Below, piece after piece: positions 27,641 through 36,941 of a stretch of DNA of 64,000 nucleotides. Each line of letters begins with the position of its first letter. The stretch's first letter is position 1. Under the pieces are notes generated by a model that was given only the letters and a program-made list of their open reading frames with translations, was not told where the DNA came from and did not search any database. The position numbers were made by a program, and so were the translations under genes. The DNA is from JBLNDJ01 sp050261515 (GTDB lineage: Bacteria; Acidobacteriota; Terriglobia; Bryobacterales; Bryobacteraceae), in NCBI GenBank assembly GCA_050261515.1, contig JBLNDJ010000032.1, positions 1-64,000 of the forward strand. The letters are read 5' to 3'.

Positions 27641-28579
27641 TTGCAACGTCACGACATCGTTGTAATCGGAGCTTCAGCCGGGGGCGTTGCCGCGCTCCAG
27701 ACGTTGTTGTCGGGACTCCCGGCCGAATTGCCCGCTTCGGTCTTCGTGGTGATTCATATCCCGTCCGATATCCCCAGCATGTTGCCCGAAATTCTGAGCC
27801 GCGCCGGGCCGCTTCCCTGCGTGCAGGCGGCCGATGGAGAGCATTTCCGCCCCGGGACGGTTTACGTCGCGGCCCCGGACCGGCACATGGTTTTCCAGGA
27901 CGGAAACGTCCGGCTCGCGCGCGGTCCGAAGGAGAACCGGTTCCGGCCCTCCGTGGACACCTTATTCCGGTCGGCCGCGGACGCTTTCGGTCCGCGAGTG
28001 ATCGGAGTCATCCTGACGGGCGGCCTGAACGACGGTGCGCTCGGCCTTCGTGCGGTGAAGAAAGAAGGCGGCATCGCGATCGTTCAGGATCCGCTCGAAG
28101 CGGAGTTCGGCGCCATGCCGCAGAGCGCGCTCGAATGGACGCCCGTCGATTACAAGCAACCTGTGGCGGCAATTGCAGCCACGATCGCGCGCCTCGCGGA
28201 TGGGGCCGGCACAAGCTTGGAAACCGCGCCGGCGTTAGGAGCGGACATGGCAGATGAGAGAGAGGCCGGCCAACCGACCGGCTTCACATGTCCGGAGTGT
28301 CATGGCAGCTTGTGGGAGCTGCGGGATGGCGAAGTGGTCCATTTCCGCTGCCGCGTGGGTCATGGATTCTCGGCGAGCAGCCTGGTGGAGGCCCAGGACG
28401 AAGATGTGGAGAACGCGATCTGGGCCGCGCTTCGCGCACTTGAAGAAAGCGCGGTCCTGTCGCGCAAGCTCGAGCAGGACGCCCGCGGGAGGAACTCCGC
28501 GAGGGTCGCGGAGCGTTTCGCGCGCAAAGCCGGGGAGCAAGAAAAGCACGCCTCGGTCCTGCGCCGGTTGCTCGACTGA
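27641..28579 (+). CDS. CheB-type methylesterase with zinc-ribbon-like C-terminus
   Basis: 312 residues without the usual N-terminal receiver. The CheB domain carries Ser (VIGASAGG), His (VIHIPSD) and Asp (GGLNDGALG), so catalytic residues are intact. After about residue 205 a linker leads to CPECHGSLWEL...FRCRVGHGF, a Cys4/His zinc-ribbon-like unit, then a helical tail. TTG 27641 directly follows the kinase stop and has a GGGGGG ribosome site. Its regulation probably comes from the neighbouring kinase rather than from a receiver of its own (inference). Confidence 0.88.
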   Translation: MQRHDIVVIGASAGGVAALQTLLSGLPAELPASVFVVIHIPSDIPSMLPEILSRAGPLPCVQAADGEHFRPGTVYVAAPDRHMVFQDGNVRLARGPKENRFRPSVDTLFRSAADAFGPRVIGVILTGGLNDGALGLRAVKKEGGIAIVQDPLEAEFGAMPQSALEWTPVDYKQPVAAIAATIARLADGAGTSLETAPALGADMADEREAGQPTGFTCPECHGSLWELRDGEVVHFRCRVGHGFSASSLVEAQDEDVENAIWAALRALEESAVLSRKLEQDARGRNSARVAERFARKAGEQEKHASVLRRLLD

Positions 28580-28589
28580 AACTCTTTCA

Positions 28590-28634
28590 GTGGGGCAGGC
28601 CCCCGGCCTGCGGCGGCCTCTCAGGCCGCCCCAC
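28590..28634. repeat. GC-rich palindromic intergenic repeat with nested hairpins
   Basis: Outer arms GTGGGGC (28590-28596) and GCCCCAC (28628-28634) enclose CAGGCC-CCC-GGCCTG and GGCGGCCT-CTC-AGGCCGCC hairpins. It separates convergent genes. No T tract. Related to the element at 8196-8240. Confidence 0.6.
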
Positions 28635-28639
28635 ATCGC

Positions 28640-29572
28640 TTACCGCAGCTTCATCGGAGCTCCGCCGGCGGCCTTGCTGCGCTGCGCGGCGTCCATGAAC
28701 GCGAAGATCTCGAGCGTCTCCTCGTTGGAGACCGGCGGCGTGCGCGTCTCAAAGAACTTCACGATCTCCCGCAGCAGGTTCTCGTATTCGCTCTTTGCCT
28801 TCGGATCGCTCTGAAGCACTTCCTTCTCGCGGAACACCACCGCGCCCGCTTCGCCATACGGTCGCAGCGCCCGGATCGTCCCGATGCGTCCGCCCTTCCA
28901 CCGTCCGGTGATCACGTCGGCGCCGGCGGTCGAGGTGCGGGTCACTTCCTCGCACCCCGTGCCCATCAGCGTGTAGAGCAGCTCGATCGGGTGAATCGCA
29001 TACCACGACAAGTCGAGTTGATGGTGCTCTTCGAGCGGCCCCGGCCCCCAGACCGTCGCGCCGAGGTTCGCGGGTGACTTCAGCGCCAGGGCCGTCTCGC
29101 CGAACCGGAAGCTCGACGAGCTGAACCACGGCACGCCGGCCTCTTTCGCCAGGCGCGCGATCTCGCGGGCGTCTTCGAGCGAGGCGGCGAGCGGCTTGTC
29201 GATGAACAACGGCTTGCGCGCGGCGATCACCTGCTTCGCCTGGGCCAGGTGCGTGCGTCCGTCCACGCTCTCGAGCAGGACGGCGTCCACCTTGCTGCAC
29301 AGCGTAGGGATGTCCGGCACGAACTCGATGTTCCACTTCGTCCGCAGCTCCTCGGCGAATTTTTCGACGCGGCCGATGCTCGATTCGATGTCGGGGCTGC
29401 CGCCTTTGTACGCGGCGACCACGCGCGCGCCGGGGATGTGGCCGGGAGCCGAAGCGTCGTTGAACGCTTTCGTGAAGACCACCGCATGGGAAGTGTCGGT
29501 CCCGATGATGCCGAGGCGGATATCGGCGGCGAAGGCCGTCAGGCAGGTGAGCAGGAGAGCTGCGAATCGCAT
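28640..29572 (-). CDS. secreted Gfo/Idh/MocA-like oxidoreductase
   Basis: 310 residues with a signal peptide (MRFAALLLTCLTAFA) and a Rossmann-like domain (DIRLGIIGTDTSHA), then the family segment RKPLFIDKPLAASLEDA containing the conserved Lys-Pro. Normal members are NAD(P)-dependent sugar dehydrogenases; an exported form would need an exported cofactor or have another role. ATG 29572 has GGAGGG at ideal distance, which decides it over an upstream in-frame codon at 29626 that would run into the recG leader. Divergent from recG. Confidence 0.85.
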   Translation of the reverse strand: MRFAALLLTCLTAFAADIRLGIIGTDTSHAVVFTKAFNDASAPGHIPGARVVAAYKGGSPDIESSIGRVEKFAEELRTKWNIEFVPDIPTLCSKVDAVLLESVDGRTHLAQAKQVIAARKPLFIDKPLAASLEDAREIARLAKEAGVPWFSSSSFRFGETALALKSPANLGATVWGPGPLEEHHQLDLSWYAIHPIELLYTLMGTGCEEVTRTSTAGADVITGRWKGGRIGTIRALRPYGEAGAVVFREKEVLQSDPKAKSEYENLLREIVKFFETRTPPVSNEETLEIFAFMDAAQRSKAAGGAPMKLR

Positions 29573-29592
29573 AACCCTCCAGAATAACCCGC

Positions 29593-29599
29593 TAAGATA
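29593..29599. promoter_or_regulatory. overlapping divergent -10 boxes (Gfo/Idh / recG)
   Basis: TAAGATA reads TAAGAT on the plus strand (29593-29598, 6 nt before recG TTG 29605) and TATCTT on the minus strand (29599-29594, 21 nt before ATG 29572, which has its own GGAGGG). Confidence 0.45.
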
Positions 29600-29604
29600 G
29601 CGGT

Positions 29605-31710
29605 TTGCCGGAATTGTCGCTCTCAACCCCGCTGATGTACGTGAAGGGCGTGGGCCCCGCGCGCGCGGCCGTGCTCGAAGGCAAGGGGCTGCGCACGGTC
29701 GAGGACCTGCTCGGATACCCGCCCTTCCGCTACGAAGACCGCAGCAACGTCAAAACCATCGCGGAGCTCGCGCCCGGCGAGATGGCCACCGTGATCGCCG
29801 AGGTGAAAACGGCGCGGCTGGCGGGCTTCCGGCGCAAGAACCTGGGCCTGTTCGAGGCCACGTTCTCGGACGCCTCGGGAGCCACCGTGCTCGGCAAGTG
29901 GTTCCACGGAGGATACCTCGCGGGCGTCATCGAGCCCGGCCTGCGTGTGGCGCTCTACGGCAAGGTCGAGTTCGACACTTACGCGGGCGAGCTCTCGATG
30001 CTGCACCCGGAGTTCGAAATCCTGGGCGAGGAAGAGGAAGGCGAGGCCGGGCTGCACACCGGCCGCATCGTCCCGGTCTACGAGGCGGCGGGCAAGATCA
30101 CGGCGCGCGTGTTCCGCACGCTCGTGCACCGCGCGCTCGAAACGCTTGCGCCTTTCGCGGACCCTCTGCCCGCGAGCCTGCTCCGCAGGCTGAAGCTGCC
30201 CGGCCTGTGGACGGCAATCCAGCACCTGCACTTCCCGCCGCCCGACGCGGACCTCCGGCTGCTGAACGCGTTCCGCTCGCCGGCGCAGTTCCGGCTGATT
30301 CTCGAGGAATTTTTCTGGCTCGAGTGCGGCCTCGCGCTCAAGCACAAGAGCGCGCGGACGCAACCGGGCATCGCCTTCAAGCTTACGGACCGCGTGCGCG
30401 AGCAGATCCGCCGCATGCTGCCGTTCAAGCCTACCGGCGCGCAGAAGCGCGTGCTGGCCGGAATCGCGCAGGATATGGCCGCGCCAGCGCCGATGAACCG
30501 GCTGCTGCAAGGCGACGTCGGCAGCGGGAAGACGCTCGTGGCGGCCGAAGCCGCGATCATCGCGGTTGAGAACGGCTACCAGGTGGCCGTGCTCGCGCCC
30601 ACCGAGATCCTCGCCACGCAGCACTTCTTTTATTTCCGTAGTCTGTTCGCGAAGCTCGGCTACCAGGTGGCGCTCGTGACCGGCTCGACCCCGAAGTCGG
30701 AAAAGGCGCAGTTCAAGCGCGCGCTCGCGGCGGGGCTGATCCAGATTGCGGTCGGGACGCACGCGCTCATCGAGGAGGACGTCGAGTTCCGCAAGCTCGG
30801 CCTCGCCATCGTGGACGAGCAGCACCGCTTCGGCGTCCTGCAACGCCTGCGGTTCATCGAGAAAGGTGTGCACCCGGACGTGCTCGTCATGACCGCGACC
30901 CCGATTCCGCGTACGCTCGCGCTCACGCTCTACGGCGACCTCGACGTCTCGGTGATCGACGAGTTGCCGCCCGGCCGCCGGCCCATCGTCACCAGGCACG
31001 TGATGGAAGACCGCATCGAGCAGGTCTGGAGCTTTCTCAAGAAGCAGGTGGAGGCGGGGCGGCAGGCCTACGTCGTTTACCCGGTCATCGAGGAATCCGA
31101 AACGCAGGCCATCAAGGCCGCCGAGAAGATGCACGAGCACCTCGCGAAGGAGGTCTTTCCGCAGTTCCGCGTGGGCCTGATGCACGGGCGGCTCACGCCG
31201 TCTGAGAAAGAAGCGGCCATGAACGGCTTCAAGTCGGGCGAGACTCAGATTCTGGTTTCGACCACCGTGATCGAGGTCGGAATCGACGTGCCGAACGCGA
31301 CCGTCATGGTGATCGAGGAGGCCGAACGCTTCGGCCTCTCGCAACTGCACCAGCTTCGCGGGCGCGTCGGCCGCGGCGGCGAGCAGAGCTACTGCATCCT
31401 GGTGACGGGCAAGCTCGGCGACATCGGAAAGCAGCGCATCCGCACGATGGTGGATTCGAACGACGGCTTCTACATTGCCGAGATGGACCTGAAGCTGCGC
31501 GGCCCCGGCGAGTTTTTCGGGACGAAGCAGTCCGGCCTGCCGGCGCTGCGGATCGCGAACATCCTGCGCGACCAGGAAATCCTCGAGATCGCCCGGCGCG
31601 AAGCGGAGTCGCTGCTCGAGCGCCCCGAGCCGGACGAAGAACAGAAAGCGGCCCTCGCCTACCTGCGCGGACACTGGCAGAACAGGTACGGGCTGGTGCT
31701 GGTGGGCTAA
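29605..31710 (+). CDS. recG: ATP-dependent DNA helicase RecG
   Basis: Branch-migration helicase that regresses stalled forks. The 701 residues show the N-terminal wedge/OB domain opening MYVKGVGPARA, Walker A GDVGSGKT, the DEQH box VDEQHRFGVLQR, and helicase motifs V-VI (TTVIEVGIDVPNA, LHQLRGRVGRGG). Length matches the family. The TTG at 29605 is the most upstream start; ATG 29635 is an alternative that still keeps MYVKGVGP. No Shine-Dalgarno site. The stop overlaps rsmD (TAATG). Confidence 0.96.
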   Translation: MPELSLSTPLMYVKGVGPARAAVLEGKGLRTVEDLLGYPPFRYEDRSNVKTIAELAPGEMATVIAEVKTARLAGFRRKNLGLFEATFSDASGATVLGKWFHGGYLAGVIEPGLRVALYGKVEFDTYAGELSMLHPEFEILGEEEEGEAGLHTGRIVPVYEAAGKITARVFRTLVHRALETLAPFADPLPASLLRRLKLPGLWTAIQHLHFPPPDADLRLLNAFRSPAQFRLILEEFFWLECGLALKHKSARTQPGIAFKLTDRVREQIRRMLPFKPTGAQKRVLAGIAQDMAAPAPMNRLLQGDVGSGKTLVAAEAAIIAVENGYQVAVLAPTEILATQHFFYFRSLFAKLGYQVALVTGSTPKSEKAQFKRALAAGLIQIAVGTHALIEEDVEFRKLGLAIVDEQHRFGVLQRLRFIEKGVHPDVLVMTATPIPRTLALTLYGDLDVSVIDELPPGRRPIVTRHVMEDRIEQVWSFLKKQVEAGRQAYVVYPVIEESETQAIKAAEKMHEHLAKEVFPQFRVGLMHGRLTPSEKEAAMNGFKSGETQILVSTTVIEVGIDVPNATVMVIEEAERFGLSQLHQLRGRVGRGGEQSYCILVTGKLGDIGKQRIRTMVDSNDGFYIAEMDLKLRGPGEFFGTKQSGLPALRIANILRDQEILEIARREAESLLERPEPDEEQKAALAYLRGHWQNRYGLVLVG

Positions 31711-32243
31711 TGCGAATCATTGCTGGAGAATTCCGAAGCCGGCGGTTGAAGACGCTGCCCGGCCTGGAAACCCGCCCCACACCGGACCGCCTGCGCGAAT
31801 CCCTCTTTGACATCCTTGCGCCAGGCATCGAAGGAACGGTGTTCGTAGACGCCTACGCCGGCACGGGAGCAGTCGGCATTGAAGCGCTCAGCCGGGGAGC
31901 CCGCGAGGCCGTTTTCATCGAAAAGAACCGGGCCGCCGCCGGCGTCATCCGGCAGAACCTGGCGTCGCTGGGAGCCGAAACCCGCGCCCAGGTAATCACC
32001 GGCAAGACCGCGGTGGCGCTGGCGCGCCTGCGCGCCGACATCGTGTTCCTCGATCCGCCCTACCATCTCGAGAAAGAATACGAAGCCGCCCTCGCCGTGC
32101 TCGGCGAGGCCCCGCCCGCGCTCGCGATTGCGCAGCACACGGTGCGGCTCAAGCTCGCCGAAACCTACGGCCGCCTCCGCCGCACCCGCCAGGTGCGCCA
32201 GGGAGATAATGTACTGAGTTTTTACGCGGAGGCGAAATCGTGA
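31710..32243 (+). CDS. rsmD: 16S rRNA (guanine966-N2)-methyltransferase RsmD
   Basis: 177 residues. N-terminal MRIIAGEFRSRRL, the SAM-binding VDAYAGTGAVGIEALSRGA, and the catalytic FLDPPY motif (N-methyltransferase type) identify RsmD. It overlaps recG by one base (TAATG) and the SMP-30 gene by 4 bp, so the three are one operon. Confidence 0.95.
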   Translation: MRIIAGEFRSRRLKTLPGLETRPTPDRLRESLFDILAPGIEGTVFVDAYAGTGAVGIEALSRGAREAVFIEKNRAAAGVIRQNLASLGAETRAQVITGKTAVALARLRADIVFLDPPYHLEKEYEAALAVLGEAPPALAIAQHTVRLKLAETYGRLRRTRQVRQGDNVLSFYAEAKS

Positions 32244-33091
32244 CAAGACTCGCCGTAGTTGCTTTGCTCGCGTGCGGCCTCGCGCCCGCGCAGGATTTCT
32301 CCAAAGTCTCGATCACCAAGGTCGGCGGCAATTACCGTTTCACCGAGGGTCCGCTCTGGTCCGCCGGCGGCTACCTGCTCTTCAGCGACATACCCGCGTC
32401 GAAGATTTACAGGTTCAATCCCGGCAAGGGCATCGTCGTGTTCCGTGAAGAATCGAACCACGCCAACGGCAACGCGTTCGACTCGCGCGGGCGCCTCTAC
32501 ACCTGCGAAGCAGCCACGCGCCGCGTCGTCCGAACCGACAAGAACGGCAAGGTCGAAGTTCTCGCCGAAAAGTTCGAGGGCAAGCGGCTGAACGAGCCGA
32601 ATGACATCGTGGTCCGCAAAGACGGCCACGTCTGGTTCACCGACCCCGCATACGGCTCCGGCGAAAAAACGCGCGAGCTCGATTTCTACGGCGTGTTCCA
32701 CATCACGCCGAAGGGGGACATCGAGGCCATCGCCCGCCTGAAGACCCGTCCCAACGGCATCGCGCTCGCGCCCTCGGGCAAGATCCTCTACGTGGACAAC
32801 TCCGACGAGCGCAACGTCCGCGCGTACGATATCGACCGCAACGGCAAGGCCTCGAACGAGCGCGTGCTCATTCCGGACGTCGGAGGCGGGCCCGACGGCA
32901 TGAAGGTGGACGAGAGGGGCAACCTCTACGTGGCTGCGCAGAGCATCTACGTGTTCTCGCCCGAGGGCAAGCAGCTCGCGAAAATCGAGATCCCGGAACC
33001 CGCTTCGAACTGCGCCTTCGGCGACGAGGACGGGCAATCGCTCTACGTGACCGCGCGGACCTCGGTGTACCGGGTGAGGCTGTCCCAGTAA
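32240..33091 (+). CDS. secreted SMP-30/gluconolactonase family protein
   Basis: 283 residues: signal peptide (VVALLACGLAPAQ) and a six-bladed beta-propeller with TEGPLW, HANGNAFDSRGRLY, RLNEPNDIVV and RPNGIALAPSG, the segments that hold the divalent metal (Glu, Asn, Asp) in lactonases. Likely a periplasmic sugar-lactone hydrolase; the substrate is not known. The GTG start lies in a 4-bp GTGA overlap with rsmD. The following 125 bp contain a fragment at 33117-33132 (GGCGATGAACGCCGAT) that resembles half of the 17538-17613 repeat. Confidence 0.87.
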   Translation: MTRLAVVALLACGLAPAQDFSKVSITKVGGNYRFTEGPLWSAGGYLLFSDIPASKIYRFNPGKGIVVFREESNHANGNAFDSRGRLYTCEAATRRVVRTDKNGKVEVLAEKFEGKRLNEPNDIVVRKDGHVWFTDPAYGSGEKTRELDFYGVFHITPKGDIEAIARLKTRPNGIALAPSGKILYVDNSDERNVRAYDIDRNGKASNERVLIPDVGGGPDGMKVDERGNLYVAAQSIYVFSPEGKQLAKIEIPEPASNCAFGDEDGQSLYVTARTSVYRVRLSQ

Positions 33092-33216
33092 AGCTGCCCC
33101 GCACAGCCCGAGTAAGGCGATGAACGCCGATACTGCCTCGCGGCATTAAAATCGTTTCTGGCTCGATGGTTCGCGGCCGGCCGCGTCAAGGTCGCCGATG
33201 GCTGTAACCTGAACGT

Positions 33217-33642
33217 GTGAGCGACAGCCGGCGCTATCCGGAGCGGCCGATTCTCGGAGTGGGCGCGATCATCGAGCAGCGCGGGTCCGTGCTGCTGGTC
33301 GAGCGCGGCAACGAGCCGCTCAAGGGCGTCTGGTCGCTGCCGGGCGGCGTGGTCGAAACCGGCGAGCTTCTCAAAGATGCGGTGCGCCGCGAAGTGCGCG
33401 AGGAAACCGGGCTCGAGGTCGATCCCGTCTCCATCGCCGAAATCTTCGAGCGCATCATGCCCGGCCAGGACGGGCGGACCGAGTATCACTACGTGCTGAT
33501 CGACTACATTTGCCGGGTGACCGGCGGGAGCCTCAGCCCCGCCAGCGATGCCGCGCGCGCCGAGTGGGTGCCGCGCGCCGAGCTCGCGTCCTACCGCATC
33601 ACCGAAGGCACCCTCGCGGTGATCGAGAAGGCTCTCGGATGA
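33217..33642 (+). CDS. NUDIX hydrolase
   Basis: 141 residues with an intact Nudix box, GGVVETGELLKDAVRREVREE followed by TG, in the GX5EX7REUXEEXGU pattern. The N-terminus PILGVGAIIEQRGSVLLVERG is like that of ADP-ribose or nucleotide pyrophosphatases, but the substrate is unresolved. GTG start; TAACCT ends 6 nt upstream and there is no ribosome site. The stop overlaps mutS2 by 4 bp. Confidence 0.93.
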   Translation: MSDSRRYPERPILGVGAIIEQRGSVLLVERGNEPLKGVWSLPGGVVETGELLKDAVRREVREETGLEVDPVSIAEIFERIMPGQDGRTEYHYVLIDYICRVTGGSLSPASDAARAEWVPRAELASYRITEGTLAVIEKALG

Positions 33643-36062
33643 ACACAAGTTCGCAACTGCTCGAATTCGATCGCTTGCGGGAACTGCTCGGCCGGTACGT
33701 GGCGAGCGCCGCGGGCCGCCAAGAGCTGGCCCGCGTCGAGCCGCTCGACGACCGCGCGGCCGCCGAGCGCGCGCTCGCTGACGTGGCCGAAGCGATCGAA
33801 TATCTCCGTGCCGCGGCGCGTCCTCAAGCCGCGGCGCGCGGAGCGGCCGTGCGGCTGCGCTTCGGCTCGCTGCCCGATGCCGGCGCCTCCATCGCCAAGC
33901 TCAAGATCGAAGGCGCGTCGCTCGAAGCGCTGGAGATTCTCGCGCTCACCGAACTGCTCGACCGGGCCAGCGATATACGCTCGGTCCTGCTTGCCGTGGT
34001 GGACCGCTTCCCCAAGCTCGGCGCGCGCGGCGCCGCGATGGGCGAGTTCCGCTCGCTGCTGAAAGACCTCGCGGGGAAGCTCCTGCCCGACGGCACCGTC
34101 GCCGATCACGCCAGTGTCCTGCTCGGCCGCCTCAGGCGCGACATCGAAAAACAGAGGGGCGCCATTCAGGATTCGCTCGAGCGCTTCGTCCGCAACCACC
34201 GCGAAGAAGGCGTGATGCAGGAGGATTACGTCACCATCCGCAACGACCGCTTCGTTGTGCCGATCGTCTCCGGCCAGCGGCGCAAGATCGACGGCGTGAT
34301 TCACGGCGCGAGCGGCACGGGCCAGACCCTGTTCGTCGAGCCTCTCGAAACCATCGAGTTGAACAACGACCTCGTGCGCCTCACCGAGGACGAGCTGCGC
34401 GAAGTGCACCGCATTCTGCTCGAATTCACCGCGCGCCTGCGGGGCTACGCCGAACCGATCGGCCGCACGGTCGCGATTCTCGCCGAACTCGAAGTGCTGT
34501 TCGCCAAAGCGCAGTTCGCTCTCGATTTCGGCGGCAACATTCCGCGGTTCAGCGCGCCCGGCGCGCGGCGGCTCGCGCTGCGCGATGCGCGCCACCCGCT
34601 CCTCGAAGACGTCCTCAGGCGCAAGAAGCGCGAAATCATCCCCGTTTCGCTCGTGCTCGAAGGCGACACGCGCACGCTGCTCATCAGCGGCCCGAACAGC
34701 GGCGGCAAAACCGTCACGCTGAAGACCATCGGCCTGCTGGCGCTGATGGCGCAGGCGGGCCTCCCAGTGCCGGCCGCCGAGGCCGAGTTCCCGTTTTTCG
34801 ACGGCGTGCTCGCCGACATCGGCGACCAGCAGTCCATCCAGGAAAGCCTGAGCACGTTCTCGGCGCACATGACGCGCGTGCGCCAGATTCTCGAAGAAGC
34901 CACGCCGGATTCGCTCGTGCTCCTCGATGAGCTGGGCCGCGCTACCGACCCGGAAGAAGGCGGCGCGCTCGGTGTCGCCATTCTCGACCGCTGCCGCACG
35001 CTCGGCGCGTTCACCGTCGCTTCAACGCACCTGCTCGCGCTCAAGATCTACGGCGGCAACACGGCCGGTGTGCTGAACGGTTCCGTGGGCTTCGACGAGG
35101 AAACGCTCGAGCCCACCTACGTGCTGCGGCTCGGCGCTCCTGGAAAATCGGCCGGGCTCGACATAGCGCGCCGCATCGGCCTGCCCGCGGCGATTCTCGA
35201 CCGCGCCCATGGCGCGCTCGGCACGCGCGAGCTCGACATCGCGCGGTTTCTCGCCGAGCTCGACCGCCAGCTCAAGGAAACCTCCGAGCTGCGGAGCGGC
35301 CTCGAAGAGGACCGGCGCCGCCTCGCCGCGCGCGAGAAGTCGCTTGCCGAGGAGTGGACCAGGCGCGAGGCGGCCAAGATCAAAGAACTGGAGCGGCAGG
35401 CCGAGCTTGTGCTCGACCGCTTCGAGTCGCAGGCGCAGGAAGCGATCGGCAAGATCGCGGCGGCGGGCGGCGAAAAGCGCGCCGCCTCGCAGGCGCAGCG
35501 CAGCATCGCCAAGGTCAAGCGCGAGCTGCGCGAGGAGATCGAGACCACGGTGCTCTCGGCGCAGTCCGACGCGCGCGCCGGAGCGATCGCGCCGCTGAAG
35601 ATTACCGAGGGCGTGCGCGTCCGCCTGCGCAACGTGCGCGAGCCGGCGCGCGTGCGGCGCCTCGTCGGGGACGACCGCATCGAGGTCGAGGCCGGCTTCA
35701 TGAAAATGCAGGTTTCGCGCGATGAAGTGCTCGAAGTGCTGCCGGGGCCGGGCGAGGCAGGAGGGAAGCTGCCGCAGAACGTCACGTTCCGTCCCGCGGG
35801 GCCCGACGCCTACGTGAGCGTGCGCGAGATCAACGTCATCGGCAAGCACGCCGAGCAGGCGCGGGATGAAGTCGATAAATTTCTCGACAGCGCGCTGCTG
35901 GCCGGGGTGAGCCGTGTCCGTATCGTGCACGGACACGGCATGGGTATCTTGCGGCGCACGATCGCCGAGCTGCTCGGCGCCAACCCGAACGTGGAAAAGT
36001 TCTACGCCGCCTCGCAAAACGAGGGCGGCGCCGGCGCAACCATCGTCGAGCTGAAGGATTAG
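33639..36062 (+). CDS. mutS2: endonuclease MutS2
   Basis: 807 residues. MutS core without the mismatch-recognition domain, then the ATPase with Walker A SGPNSGGKTV and Walker B LVLLDELGRATDP. Next a long coiled coil of about 100 residues and a C-terminal Smr nuclease domain with INVIGKHAEQA and RIVHGHGMGILR. In other bacteria MutS2 suppresses recombination or rescues collided ribosomes. The Smr sequence reads IGKHAEQARDEV where many members read DLRG, so nuclease function is less certain. ATG 33639 overlaps the Nudix stop (ATGA). Confidence 0.94.
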   Translation: MNTSSQLLEFDRLRELLGRYVASAAGRQELARVEPLDDRAAAERALADVAEAIEYLRAAARPQAAARGAAVRLRFGSLPDAGASIAKLKIEGASLEALEILALTELLDRASDIRSVLLAVVDRFPKLGARGAAMGEFRSLLKDLAGKLLPDGTVADHASVLLGRLRRDIEKQRGAIQDSLERFVRNHREEGVMQEDYVTIRNDRFVVPIVSGQRRKIDGVIHGASGTGQTLFVEPLETIELNNDLVRLTEDELREVHRILLEFTARLRGYAEPIGRTVAILAELEVLFAKAQFALDFGGNIPRFSAPGARRLALRDARHPLLEDVLRRKKREIIPVSLVLEGDTRTLLISGPNSGGKTVTLKTIGLLALMAQAGLPVPAAEAEFPFFDGVLADIGDQQSIQESLSTFSAHMTRVRQILEEATPDSLVLLDELGRATDPEEGGALGVAILDRCRTLGAFTVASTHLLALKIYGGNTAGVLNGSVGFDEETLEPTYVLRLGAPGKSAGLDIARRIGLPAAILDRAHGALGTRELDIARFLAELDRQLKETSELRSGLEEDRRRLAAREKSLAEEWTRREAAKIKELERQAELVLDRFESQAQEAIGKIAAAGGEKRAASQAQRSIAKVKRELREEIETTVLSAQSDARAGAIAPLKITEGVRVRLRNVREPARVRRLVGDDRIEVEAGFMKMQVSRDEVLEVLPGPGEAGGKLPQNVTFRPAGPDAYVSVREINVIGKHAEQARDEVDKFLDSALLAGVSRVRIVHGHGMGILRRTIAELLGANPNVEKFYAASQNEGGAGATIVELKD

Positions 36063-36065
36063 CGG

Positions 36066-36881
36066 CTACTTCGCAGGCCGGGGCCGCGGCGTCGCGTCGC
36101 CGGGGATCACGCCCATCGCCCACTTTACCTGGTCGATCCACATCTTCTGGATGTCCGGCCGGTCCCAAACCTCCTCGGGGTGGCCCAGGCCGTTGTAAAG
36201 CACGCGCCCCTTGCCGTAGTTGTGCGCCCAGATTACCGCGAAGTCTTTATCGGTGCGGTTCACGCCCTTCTTCGTCAGGTCCACCGTGTTCTCGTCGAGC
36301 CGCAGCAGCACGCGGGATTTCTCGCGCGAGAAATTGCGCGCCTGGTAGATCTCGTCTTTCATCACGAAAGTCTTCGGCAGGTACTTCATTCCGGGAAACG
36401 CCGGATCCTCCACGATCAGGTGCGCGTCGAACGTGTTCCACGGGTGGCCGTCGAAGTAGCCGCCTACCATGTCGCCATACTCGGGCCACTTGTAGAACGT
36501 GTCGTTGCCGCTGTGGATGGCGATGAAGCCCTTGCCGTCGTCGCGGACGAACGAGAGCAGGTCGGCCTTCTGCGACTCGTCCATGTCGAGCTCGCCGGTG
36601 GTGTAGAAGGCCACGGCGTCGAAGAAGTCGAGGTTCTTGCCGTTGGCTTCGAGCTTCTTCTTCGTGATGCACTGCGTGTCGGTCTTGATGTAGGTCTCCC
36701 ACAGCCCGTTTTCGTGGCCGAGCTTCCAAAGCGTGGCGGCGGCGTTCGAGGTGGAATCGTGCTGCCAGCCCTTGGTGGCGCCGATGAACAACAGCCGCTT
36801 GGGCTTGGCCTGCTGGGCGAAGAGCGAGCCGGCCGCGGCGAGCGCGAGCGCGGCGAAGATGAATGGGCGAACGAGTTTCAT
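36066..36881 (-). CDS. secreted ThuA-like domain protein
   Basis: 271 residues: signal peptide (FIFAALALAAAGSLFAQ), then the ThuA/glutamine-amidotransferase-like fold with RLLFIGATKGWQHDS, GKGFIAIHSGNDTF, GGYFDGHPW and RVLYNGLGHPEEVW. ThuA-like proteins go with trehalose and other sugar utilisation, and exported ones are common beside Gfo/Idh genes in Acidobacteria and Planctomycetes. ATG 36881 has GGAGG 6 nt upstream, favouring it over the codon at 36929. Confidence 0.85.
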   Translation of the reverse strand: MKLVRPFIFAALALAAAGSLFAQQAKPKRLLFIGATKGWQHDSTSNAAATLWKLGHENGLWETYIKTDTQCITKKKLEANGKNLDFFDAVAFYTTGELDMDESQKADLLSFVRDDGKGFIAIHSGNDTFYKWPEYGDMVGGYFDGHPWNTFDAHLIVEDPAFPGMKYLPKTFVMKDEIYQARNFSREKSRVLLRLDENTVDLTKKGVNRTDKDFAVIWAHNYGKGRVLYNGLGHPEEVWDRPDIQKMWIDQVKWAMGVIPGDATPRPRPAK

Positions 36882-36941
36882 AGGAGGCCTCCGAGCCGTC
36901 ATCTTCTCACCGGCGGGAGGTGGCTGCAAGCGGCGGTCAGG

